Made by a program: the position numbers and the translations under genes
The notes under the pieces: generated by a model
The model's input: the letters and a program-made list of their open reading frames with translations, nothing else
Databases searched by the model: none
Told to the model about the DNA's origin: nothing
Origin: Spirochaetia bacterium UBA5368
GTDB taxonomy: Bacteria; Spirochaetota; UBA4802; UBA5368
Direction: 5' to 3'
DNA length: 11,760 nucleotides
Assembly: GCA_002407865.1 (NCBI GenBank)
Contig: DHPI01000045.1
Location: forward strand, 8,473-20,232
Shown here: positions 1-6,737 of the stretch, piece after piece
How the letters are laid out: the number at the start of each line of letters is the position of its first letter
How positions within the stretch are numbered: the first letter of the stretch is position 1

Positions 1-2407
1 GGATAACGCAAGAATTATTCGCAATGAAAACGGATCGGTCGAAGGCGTTTCCGGCAGTCTCAGGGATATTACGCGAAGAAAAGCAGTTGAAGAGGAGTTG
101 AAGCAAAGCGAGCAGATGTGGCAGTTTGCGCTTGAGGGCAGCGGCGACAGCGTCTGGGAATGGGACATTCGGGCGGGAAAAATCCATTTCTCCGATCATT
201 TGCTCGAACTATATGGATATAACGAAAATGATTCGGTATACGCCGAAGATCCTCTCAAGATATGGCGGCAAATGCTTCATCCAGATGACCGGAAAATAGT
301 GTACGACGCATTTATGCAGCATCTAAAGGGAGAAACTCCATACTACAAAACCGAACATCGCAAATGCTGCAAAAATGGCGAGTACAAGTGGATACTCGAC
401 AGGGGAAAGATAATTCAGAGGGACGAAAACGGAAAGCCGCTACGAATGATCGGGACAAATTCCGATATCAGCGAAAGAAAGCGGGCGGAAGAATCGCTTA
501 TGCTTTCCGAAGAAAAATTCAACAAGGCGTTTCATTCCAGCCCTGTTGCGATGACGATAAACTTCCTTGAAAATGGGGAATATATTGACGTAAATGATAC
601 TATGCTGGAATTAGGCGGCTATACGCGGGACGAATTTCTACATCGTACCGTATTTGATTTAAAGATATTTCGCAATAGTGAAGACAGAAAACGCCTGATG
701 CGGGGCATCCTTCGTGACGGCTCGGTGAGGAACCTCGAATGCGATTTCAGAGCGAAATCGGGGGAATTCCGAACCGGTCTTATCTCCGCGGATATCGTGA
801 CAATCGGCGGCAGAAAATGCGTAATTACATCAGGCATCGACATGTCCGAGCGCAAGCGCGCCGAAGCGAAAATTGCGGAAGAGAAGGAGCGGCTTTCGGT
901 GACCCTGCGATCTATCGGCGACGGCGTTATTACCACAGATATGCACGGCAGGATAGCGCTTATCAATCGTGTTGCCGAGCAATTGACGGGATGGAGCAGT
1001 GACGAAGCTGTTGGCAGGCCCGTTGAGGATGTATTCGTGATTATTCACGAAAAAACCCGCGAAAGGCGCCCCAATCCGGTAACGATGATCATTGATGGCG
1101 GCGATGTCGTAGAGATGTCGAATCATACCATACTTGTTGCGCGGGATGGCGCCGAGCGGTTCATTGCCGACAACGGGGCGCCCATAATGGACAGAAAAAG
1201 CAATGTGATCGGCGTGGTGCTCGTGTTCAGGGATATAACCGAGAAAAGCAGAATGGAGGAAGAGCTTCGGCGCGCGCAAAAGCTTGAATCGATAGGCGTT
1301 CTTGCGGGCGGTATTGCCCATGATTTTAACAATATTCTCATGGGGATGCTTGGCAATATATCGCTTGCGAAGATGGCAATGCAGCAGAACGAGGAGGAAT
1401 ACAGCCTGCTGACCGACGCTGAAACCGCCGGTCTCAGGGCAAAAGACCTTACCCAGCAATTGCTGACATTTTCAAGGGGCGGCGCACCGGTGCGCAGGGC
1501 AGCGTCGATACAATCGTTGCTTCGGGACACGGCGAATTTTGTGCTTCGGGGATCGAATGTGCGCTGTTCGTTTGCAATATCCGACGATCTGTGGCCCGTC
1601 AACGTCGATGAGGGTCAGATAAGCCAGGTGATACACAATCTTGTTTTGAATGCCGACCAGGCGATGCCCGAGGGAGGCGTTATCGAGATAAGCGCCGAGA
1701 ATGTAACAGTTTCCCAGGCGGCCGGCCTGTCGGTGCGTCCGGCGTTTCCTGAAAGCGGAAACTATGTGCATATATCCATACGGGACCGTGGCGTGGGAAT
1801 ACACGTCGATAATATACATAAAATATTCGACCCCTATTTTACGACCAGGGCGAAAGGCAGCGGCCTTGGGCTTTCAATAGTGTATTCAATAGTTCAAAAA
1901 CACGAAGGGCATATCGATCTTGAATCAACGGAGGGCAAGGGGACAACCTTCCATGTGTATCTTCCGGCGGCCGATACTGTCGCGGCGGAAAGCGCGTCAC
2001 CGCGCAACGGTGTTAAAGGCGGTAAAGGCCTTGTTGTAATCATGGATGATGATGACGCCATTCTAAAATCGGTTACCGCCATGCTCAAATACCTGGGCTA
2101 TAGCGTCATAACTGCGCATGACGGAAAGGAACTTATCGAGATCTATACTGATATGAAAAAGCATGCATGCCCGGTCGAGGCGGTAATAATGGATCTCACG
2201 ATTCCCGGCGGGATGGGGGGCTCCGAGGCGATAATAAAGCTTCGCGCGCTTGATCCGGCTGTCAGGGCAATCGTTTCAAGCGGATATTCAAACGACCCGG
2301 TGCTGGCCAATTACCGGCAATATGGATTCTGCGGAGTTATTACAAAACCGTATAGAATAGAAGAACTCAGCGCGGTTATACTGGATGTGATCCAGGCTGT
2401 GGAATAA
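1..2407 (+). CDS. Multi-PAS hybrid sensor histidine kinase, 5' end outside window
   Basis: This is a cytoplasmic-looking sensor kinase that should autophosphorylate on histidine and pass the phosphate to its own C-terminal receiver. The frame is open to base 2, and the first 32 residues are the end of a PAS/PAC domain (GSLRDITRRK), so the start lies upstream; 801 residues are visible. Numbered from the internal Met at base 98: PAS about 9-135 (PAS_3 type, HPDDR at 61-65), PAS about 136-258, PAS about 264-385, each ending in a DI/DM(S/T)E(R/K) PAC motif. HisKA has the H-box GGIAHDFNNIL with phospho-His 408. The HATPase domain has the N-box NLVLNADQAMP, G1 DRGVGI, F-box IFDPYFTT and G2 GSGLGLSI. 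The receiver (about 644-760) has the acidic pocket D650-D653, phospho-Asp 699, Ser 727 and Lys 750, so all catalytic residues are intact. No membrane segment is visible in this part. The ligand and output are unknown; the receiver has no DNA-binding domain after it. Confidence 0.95.
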   Translation, partial: DNARIIRNENGSVEGVSGSLRDITRRKAVEEELKQSEQMWQFALEGSGDSVWEWDIRAGKIHFSDHLLELYGYNENDSVYAEDPLKIWRQMLHPDDRKIVYDAFMQHLKGETPYYKTEHRKCCKNGEYKWILDRGKIIQRDENGKPLRMIGTNSDISERKRAEESLMLSEEKFNKAFHSSPVAMTINFLENGEYIDVNDTMLELGGYTRDEFLHRTVFDLKIFRNSEDRKRLMRGILRDGSVRNLECDFRAKSGEFRTGLISADIVTIGGRKCVITSGIDMSERKRAEAKIAEEKERLSVTLRSIGDGVITTDMHGRIALINRVAEQLTGWSSDEAVGRPVEDVFVIIHEKTRERRPNPVTMIIDGGDVVEMSNHTILVARDGAERFIADNGAPIMDRKSNVIGVVLVFRDITEKSRMEEELRRAQKLESIGVLAGGIAHDFNNILMGMLGNISLAKMAMQQNEEEYSLLTDAETAGLRAKDLTQQLLTFSRGGAPVRRAASIQSLLRDTANFVLRGSNVRCSFAISDDLWPVNVDEGQISQVIHNLVLNADQAMPEGGVIEISAENVTVSQAAGLSVRPAFPESGNYVHISIRDRGVGIHVDNIHKIFDPYFTTRAKGSGLGLSIVYSIVQKHEGHIDLESTEGKGTTFHVYLPAADTVAAESASPRNGVKGGKGLVVIMDDDDAILKSVTAMLKYLGYSVITAHDGKELIEIYTDMKKHACPVEAVIMDLTIPGGMGGSEAIIKLRALDPAVRAIVSSGYSNDPVLANYRQYGFCGVITKPYRIEELSAVILDVIQAVE

Positions 2408-2436
2408 TATAATTACGCGAGAGCGCAGATCGATGT

Positions 2437-2465
2437 TTGACTTTCAGCTTTCGTCGCAGTATGCT
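2437..2465 (+). promoter_or_regulatory. Sigma-70-like promoter for the NfeD-SPFH pair
   Basis: A -35 box TTGACT (2437-2442) and a -10 box TATGCT (2460-2465) are separated by exactly 17 bp. They match consensus at 5/6 and 4/6. Transcription would start near 2472, giving a short leader of about 23 nt that still contains the AGGAG ribosome site at 2484-2488. It lies just after the kinase stop codon, which suggests the NfeD-SPFH pair is transcribed independently of the kinase. The inference rests on motif match and position only. Confidence 0.55.
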
Positions 2466-2494
2466 TGCCGTGTCATTAATATCAGGAGTTTTGT

Positions 2495-2944
2495 ATGGGA
2501 TTATCATTTTTTGGATGGCTTTCCGTTGGCTTGATACTCATGGGACTTGAAATAATCGTGCCGGGTTTTGTGCTGTTCTGGTTCGGCCTTGGTGCGGTCA
2601 TTTCGGCCTGCAGTGTGCTTATTTTTCAGGGATTGCATCCCGAAGCGCAGTGGCTGATTTTTTTAACGGCATCGCTCGCATTTCTGTCGGTCTGGCATCT
2701 TCTTTTAAAAAAGAGATTTTGGAAAAACGAGGCGGACGACACTCGTGACCCGACATTGACAGGATTGCGGGGGCGTGTTATTGAGCGCATAATGCCTGGG
2801 ATTCCCGGCAGGGTCGAGCTTTATGATTCATTTCACGGAATAAAGGTCTGGCAATCCGAGTCCGAGACGGATATCGCCGTCGGCGAGGAGGTCATTGTCA
2901 GGGAAGCCCGCGGCATCAAGCTTATTGTGGAAAAAAATTTATAA
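2495..2944 (+). CDS. Short NfeD-like membrane protein (YbbJ type)
   Basis: A 149-residue inner-membrane protein with the short NfeD architecture. It has hydrophobic segments at about 5-22, 24-46 and 51-71, then a basic stretch (KKRFWK) and a small soluble beta-barrel (OB-fold, about 85-147). The C-terminal signature is visible: GLRGRVIER, HGIKVWQSES, and GEEVIVREARGIKLIVE. There is no serine-protease (ClpP-like) domain, so this is the short form and not the long form with protease. Members of this family are habitually encoded next to stomatin-like SPFH proteins, as in E. coli ybbJ-qmcA, and are thought to help assemble or regulate them. Here the SPFH gene follows after 18 bp, so the two almost certainly form an operon. 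The ATG at 2495 is supported by AGGAG with 6-nt spacing. Confidence 0.9.
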   Translation: MGLSFFGWLSVGLILMGLEIIVPGFVLFWFGLGAVISACSVLIFQGLHPEAQWLIFLTASLAFLSVWHLLLKKRFWKNEADDTRDPTLTGLRGRVIERIMPGIPGRVELYDSFHGIKVWQSESETDIAVGEEVIVREARGIKLIVEKNL

Positions 2945-2962
2945 AAAAGGTGGGAGTTGCAT

Positions 2963-3838
2963 ATGTCATTTCTGATTCTGGCGCTGGCGTTTCTTGTTGT
3001 GTTTCTTATTTTCAAGGGGGTGCGGATTGTACCACAGGCCGAGAACTGGGTTGTCGAGCGTTTCGGGAAATACGCCGGTACGCTCAATCCCGGATTGAAT
3101 TTCATCAATCCGCTGTTTTCGAGGATAAGCACGAAAATCGATATACGCGAACAGGTGCTCGATCTTCCTCCGCAGGGCATCATTACCGAGGACAATGCTT
3201 CCGTCAAAGTCGATGGAGTCGTCTTTTATAAAATCCTCGATCCGTATAAATCATATTACGGCATTCAGGACCTGCAGTGGGCAATATCGAACCTGGCCCT
3301 GACGACGCTGCGCTCGATCATGGGGAAATTGACCCTTGACCAGTCGCTCTCGTCGCGTGAAAAGATCAATGCCGAGCTGCTGCATGTGCTCGACGATGCC
3401 ACCGATTCATGGGGGACAAAGATTACGCGCGTGGAGATAAAGGATATCGTGCCGCCCGCCGATCTTCAGCAGGCAATGGCCCTTCAGATGAAGGCCGAGC
3501 GAGAGCGACGGGCGACGGTGCTTGAGGCCGAGGCGCAGAAGGAAGCGCAGGAAAAGAAGGCCGAAGGATTCAAGCGCGCCCAGATACTCGAGGCCGAAGC
3601 GAGAAAGGAGTCGGCTTTGAGGGACGCAGAGGCGAGGGAGCGGCTTGCCGAGGCGGAAGCGAAGGCCATTACGATGGTTGCTGCGTCGCTTACCGCGAGC
3701 GGCGGTGATCCTGTCGCGTATCTGATCGGGCAGGAATATGTAAAGGGCCTTGTCACGCTTGGAAATTCGCAAAACAGTAAAATGGTCGTATTTCCCGCGG
3801 ATGTGCTCAATACGATTAAGTCGATAATAAAGCAGTAA
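2963..3838 (+). CDS. qmcA: SPFH/Band 7 stomatin-paraslipin protein, QmcA family
   Basis: A 291-residue membrane-anchored scaffold protein that should oligomerise at the inner membrane and, with its NfeD partner, organise membrane microdomains. It has an N-terminal hydrophobic anchor (about 2-19), then the Band 7 domain (about 20-175). Characteristic segments are RIVPQAENWVVERFGKY, NPGLNFINP, REQVLDLPPQGIITEDN and WGTKITRVEIKDIVPP. An Ala/Glu-rich coiled coil with repeated EAEA blocks follows (about 175-240), then the conserved C-terminus NSKMVVFPAD (271-280). Length and order match E. coli QmcA closely. I chose the ATG at 2963, which has an AAGGTGGGAG ribosome site at 2947-2956 with 6-nt spacing; an in-frame TTG at 2957 would add only two residues and overlap that site. 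The gene is the second of the operon. In E. coli, QmcA overproduction rescues loss of the FtsH and HtpX membrane proteases; whether that applies here is inference. Confidence 0.92.
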   Translation: MSFLILALAFLVVFLIFKGVRIVPQAENWVVERFGKYAGTLNPGLNFINPLFSRISTKIDIREQVLDLPPQGIITEDNASVKVDGVVFYKILDPYKSYYGIQDLQWAISNLALTTLRSIMGKLTLDQSLSSREKINAELLHVLDDATDSWGTKITRVEIKDIVPPADLQQAMALQMKAERERRATVLEAEAQKEAQEKKAEGFKRAQILEAEARKESALRDAEARERLAEAEAKAITMVAASLTASGGDPVAYLIGQEYVKGLVTLGNSQNSKMVVFPADVLNTIKSIIKQ

Positions 3839-3847
3839 ATTACAGCG

Positions 3848-3916
3848 GCGCAACCGAACATACACTCTATGATGACAGGGGATCCCCGCGTGGGCGGCAG
3901 TGGTTCCCCGTTGCGC
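3848..3916. repeat. Split inverted repeat in the 3' region after the SPFH gene
   Basis: The contiguous right arm TCCCCGTTGCGC (3905-3916) is the reverse complement of GCGCAACGGGGA. On the left this is found in two pieces, GCGCAAC (3848-3854) and GGGGA (3878-3882), separated by 23 nt. The GGGGA is also half of a perfect 10-bp dyad GGGGATCCCC (3878-3887), which allows an alternative pairing. No run of T follows, so this is not a standard intrinsic terminator. It may be a structured 3' end or coincidence. Confidence 0.4.
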
Positions 3917-4021
3917 ATTCCTGACAGTGTCGTATCTTTCCTTAAAAAATTGTAGATTTTTTATCGCAAAATAATTCGTGAAAACGGTTTTTTTATACTA
4001 AAATTTACTAGGGAGGATGGA

Positions 4022-4084
4022 TTGGTGCATATTCTTTCTTTTTTTAAGCATTTTGCATGTGAGCGATTATTATCCGGCACGTAA
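4022..4084 (+). other. Possible leader ORF (20 codons), in frame with the kinase
   Basis: A TTG at 4022 (or the adjacent GTG at 4025) lies 5 to 8 nt after GGGAGG and opens a frame that ends at TAA 4082-4084. This frame is the same one used by the kinase and is open again from 4085 into it. A second short frame, starting at the ATG at 4017 that abuts the Shine-Dalgarno, encodes 27 residues with a hydrophobic start and ends at 4100. The reading could be a leader peptide, a decayed original 5' end, or chance. Only the strong ribosome site supports translation. Confidence 0.25.
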
Positions 4085-4144
4085 TCCATTCCGCTGGTAA
4101 ACAATCCAGTCTATGCGCAGCCATGTCCAGTATGGAGAAAAATT

Positions 4145-6619
4145 GTGTGTGATAGCAATGTTAAAAACAAACATGATCATGTATTCACTGATAGTACCAT
4201 ACTGTCGCAGCCGCATGGCGCCGGGGATGAAACACGTAGCAAGAAGAAGGGGCTTGAGGCCGTCAACGAAGATCTGCGCGTTGCCAATGAAGAGCTGGAG
4301 GCGATGAACGAGGAGATGGTCGCGGCGCAGAAAGAACTTGTTGAGGCCAATGTGCTGCTTGCCGAAAGCGAGAGCAGATTTCGTACGATTGACGAAAACG
4401 CGAACGAAATAATATACGTGCTGAATGACGCGGGCATTTTTTTATTCCTGTCGCCGGCATGGACGAAATACCTTGGCCATCCTGTCGATGAGGTCGTGGG
4501 ACGGTCGTTCGAGCTGTTTGTGCATGAAGACGATATCAGGCGTTGCCGAGATTTCCTTGCGACGGTTTTGTCGACGGGAAATTCCGCGCGTGGGATCGAA
4601 TATCGGGTATTGCATAAAAACGGCGCATGGGTATGGCATACATCCAGCGGATCGATGATGCGCGATAAGGATGGGCGCTCTCTCTATGTCGGTATTGCAC
4701 AGAGCATCGACGAGAGAAAAATCCATGAAGAGGAGTTGCGCCGCAGCGAAGAAAAATTCCGCGCATTCGCGGAAAGCACGGCAACGGCGCTGATGATAAT
4801 ACAGGGAACACGTTACGTCTATGTCAATCCCGCATTTACGCATATAACCGGATACACGCCTGAAGATTTGAAGGACATATCGTTCTGGGCTATTGTGCAT
4901 CCTGATTTTGCTGATATTGTTCGCCAGCGTGGTTTTGCGCGTCAGCGCAGCAAATATGCCCCTTCCCGTTATGAAATAAAAATTATTACGAAAAGCGGAA
5001 AGGTGCGATGGATTGATTTCAGCGCGACATTCATTCATTATGCGGGAAATAACGCCATGCTCGCTTCCGCGAGCGATATAACAGAGCGCACACAATCTGA
5101 AAATTTCCTGATTATTCAGCGCGACCTTGCCGTCGGTTTAAGCTCAACAAGCAATTTACATGATGCGCTTAATCAGGCGCTCGACGCGGCATTGAGGGTG
5201 GATGGCATCGATTGCGGCGGGGTATACCTTATCGATGACGCCGAAATGCGCATACAGCCTGTCTGTCACAGGGGATTTTCCGAGGCGCATGTTTCGCTGA
5301 TGCGGGAACTTCAGAATTCCGTGTTACGGGAGCGTGTGCTGGCCCGGAATGAAGCGATATATTCATTTGATGAGCTCTCCACGGAGGATGTGGAGCATTT
5401 ACGAAACGATGCGGGGATTCGCGGCGTTGCCATCATACCCGTGATGAATGAAGGCGCAATAGCCGCATCGCTTAACCTTGCGTCGCATAGCATGGAGAAT
5501 ATTCCGCTGTGCATCCGCAGTGTTCTCGAAGCCATTGCCGCGCAGGTCGGCGGCGTCATCGCGCGTGTGCGGGCCGAAGAGTCGCTTCATGAAAACGAAG
5601 CGCGTCTCCGCATGATACTGGATGCCAGCAACTATGGGTACTGGGACTGGGATTTCCAAAAAGGCGAACTGCTTTACAGTGTCAGAATAGAGCAGCAAAA
5701 ATATATGATAAAAAAAAGCATTACACGCATTTCGTGCGATTATTCCGAACTGCACGCAAGTAAAAATTTCGGCGCCATGCATCCCGTCGATCGCGCCATG
5801 GTTATTCAATCTCTTGTGGAGCATCTGAACGGCGCTACCGGCATGTATCAGGTGGAATACCGTGCGATAACCCGCGAAAAAATATATCGATGGTTCCTTG
5901 TACGGGGCCGCGTCATAGAGCGCTCTCCAGACGGAAAGTCTCTCCGGATGATGGGAATCTATACGGATATCACTGACAGAAAAACGATAGAGGAGCAGGT
6001 GCGAAATTCGCTCAATGAAAAAGAGGTGCTGCTGAAAGAGATACACCATCGAGTGAAGAACAACATGCAGATTATCTCGAGTCTGCTCAATCTGCAAGCG
6101 GCTAAAATAAAAAACCCCGAAACGCTTACGGTCTTTACTGAAAGCCAGAACCGCGTCAAGTCGATGGCGCTTGTGCATGAAAAGTTGTATCGATCGAAAG
6201 ACCTCGCGGGCATTAATTGCCGGGAGTATATCGAGAGCCTGGCGACGAGCCTGTTCAGGTCGTACTGTATTGGCACCGTGAATCTCATTGTCGACGTTGA
6301 AAATGTGCAGCTCGATATCAATACGGCGATTCCGTGCGGGCTTATTATTAACGAACTGGTTACCAACTCGCTCAAGTATGCGTTTCCTGGCGGCAGGTCG
6401 GGCGTAATTGGCGTGCGAATGAATAATCATCCGGATTCGGGTATGTGCATTCTTGAGGTGGAGGATGACGGAATCGGCTTTCCGGCCGATGTCGATTACA
6501 CGCAAATGGAATCGCTCGGTATGCTTCTGGTAAATTCATTGACAACGCAGCTCAATGGCGGTATCGAGCTCGATACATCGCATGGAACGCTGTTCCGAAT
6601 ATCTTTTCCGCGTACGTAG
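4145..6619 (+). CDS. PAS-PAS-GAF-PAS sensor histidine kinase, HisKA_2 type
   Basis: An 824-residue soluble sensor kinase of a different subfamily from the one at the left edge. Order of parts: a coiled-coil signalling helix (about 33-78, repeated NEELEAMNEEM-like heptads); PAS about 78-200; PAS about 200-320; GAF about 322-477; PAS_3 about 484-615; HisKA_2 with EIHHRVKNNMQ (His 634/635, probably 635); HATPase with N-box NELVTNSLKYAFP and DDGIGFP. It ends without a receiver, so its phosphate must go to a separate response regulator, and none is in the window. HisKA_2 kinases often act on general-stress or antiterminator-type regulators; applying that here is inference. No membrane segment is seen. 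The start is uncertain: GTG at 4145 has GGAG at 4134-4137 with 7-nt spacing, and the first in-frame ATG is only at about 4304, inside the coiled coil. The frame is open back to 4085. Confidence 0.92.
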   Translation: MCDSNVKNKHDHVFTDSTILSQPHGAGDETRSKKKGLEAVNEDLRVANEELEAMNEEMVAAQKELVEANVLLAESESRFRTIDENANEIIYVLNDAGIFLFLSPAWTKYLGHPVDEVVGRSFELFVHEDDIRRCRDFLATVLSTGNSARGIEYRVLHKNGAWVWHTSSGSMMRDKDGRSLYVGIAQSIDERKIHEEELRRSEEKFRAFAESTATALMIIQGTRYVYVNPAFTHITGYTPEDLKDISFWAIVHPDFADIVRQRGFARQRSKYAPSRYEIKIITKSGKVRWIDFSATFIHYAGNNAMLASASDITERTQSENFLIIQRDLAVGLSSTSNLHDALNQALDAALRVDGIDCGGVYLIDDAEMRIQPVCHRGFSEAHVSLMRELQNSVLRERVLARNEAIYSFDELSTEDVEHLRNDAGIRGVAIIPVMNEGAIAASLNLASHSMENIPLCIRSVLEAIAAQVGGVIARVRAEESLHENEARLRMILDASNYGYWDWDFQKGELLYSVRIEQQKYMIKKSITRISCDYSELHASKNFGAMHPVDRAMVIQSLVEHLNGATGMYQVEYRAITREKIYRWFLVRGRVIERSPDGKSLRMMGIYTDITDRKTIEEQVRNSLNEKEVLLKEIHHRVKNNMQIISSLLNLQAAKIKNPETLTVFTESQNRVKSMALVHEKLYRSKDLAGINCREYIESLATSLFRSYCIGTVNLIVDVENVQLDINTAIPCGLIINELVTNSLKYAFPGGRSGVIGVRMNNHPDSGMCILEVEDDGIGFPADVDYTQMESLGMLLVNSLTTQLNGGIELDTSHGTLFRISFPRT

Positions 6620-6661
6620 TTCCGTTCACAGTACTTTTACCGTTGATAAAAAATATTCTTG

Positions 6662-6691
6662 TTGACACGGACATTTTTGCTCGTGTTTATT
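6662..6691 (+). promoter_or_regulatory. Probable carB promoter
   Basis: A perfect -35 box TTGACA (6662-6667) is followed by TTTATT (6686-6691, 4/6) at 18 bp. A TG at 6684-6685 would suit an alternative extended -10 of TTATTA at 6687. The expected leader to the carB ATG is about 40 nt of A-rich sequence. A short inverted repeat ACACG (6665-6669) / CGTGT (6682-6686) lies between the two boxes and could be an operator half-site pair, but it is only 5 bp. Confidence 0.5.
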
Positions 6692-6737
6692 ACCTCCAAT
6701 AAAAACATTAAAAAAGATATGATAGTGGAGATCGTTC

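Larger units (their letters stand above)
3839..4144. other. 306-bp intergenic region before the second kinase
   Basis: After the split inverted repeat the region becomes very A/T rich. An 8-bp A/T-only hairpin (3943-3950 with 3956-3963, 5-nt loop) is followed by a T run (3988-3994) and a -10-like TAAAAT at 3999-4004. The only -35 candidate with 17-bp spacing, TCGTGA at 3976-3981, is poor. A strong Shine-Dalgarno GGGAGG sits at 4011-4016, but every frame it could serve closes within 27 codons. No RNA gene was recognised. The second kinase is most likely transcribed from here, though I cannot fix the promoter. Confidence 0.5.

Noticed and set aside
830..1819. Long - strand open frames across the first kinase (830-1459, 1123-1602, 1472-1819)
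   Set aside because: They overlap the PAS, HisKA and HATPase coding sequence, have no domain signal, and no ribosome site was noted.
3943..3963. The 8-bp A/T hairpin as an intrinsic terminator
   Set aside because: The stem has no G or C pairs, so it would be too weak; it is more likely part of an A/T-rich promoter region.
4113..4307. A 64-codon + strand frame overlapping the kinase start
   Set aside because: It is in a different frame from the kinase coiled coil, its sequence is arginine-rich without a known pattern, and it has no good ribosome site.
5700..5720. A frameshift at the A8 run in the second kinase
   Set aside because: Reading the neighbouring frames after the run loses the HP..R and PAC motifs, while the annotated frame keeps them, so no frameshift is needed.
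5399..6505. A 368-codon open frame on the - strand inside the second kinase
   Set aside because: It is antisense to a kinase with intact HisKA_2 and HATPase motifs, its translation shows no recognisable domain, and it looks like an effect of codon composition.
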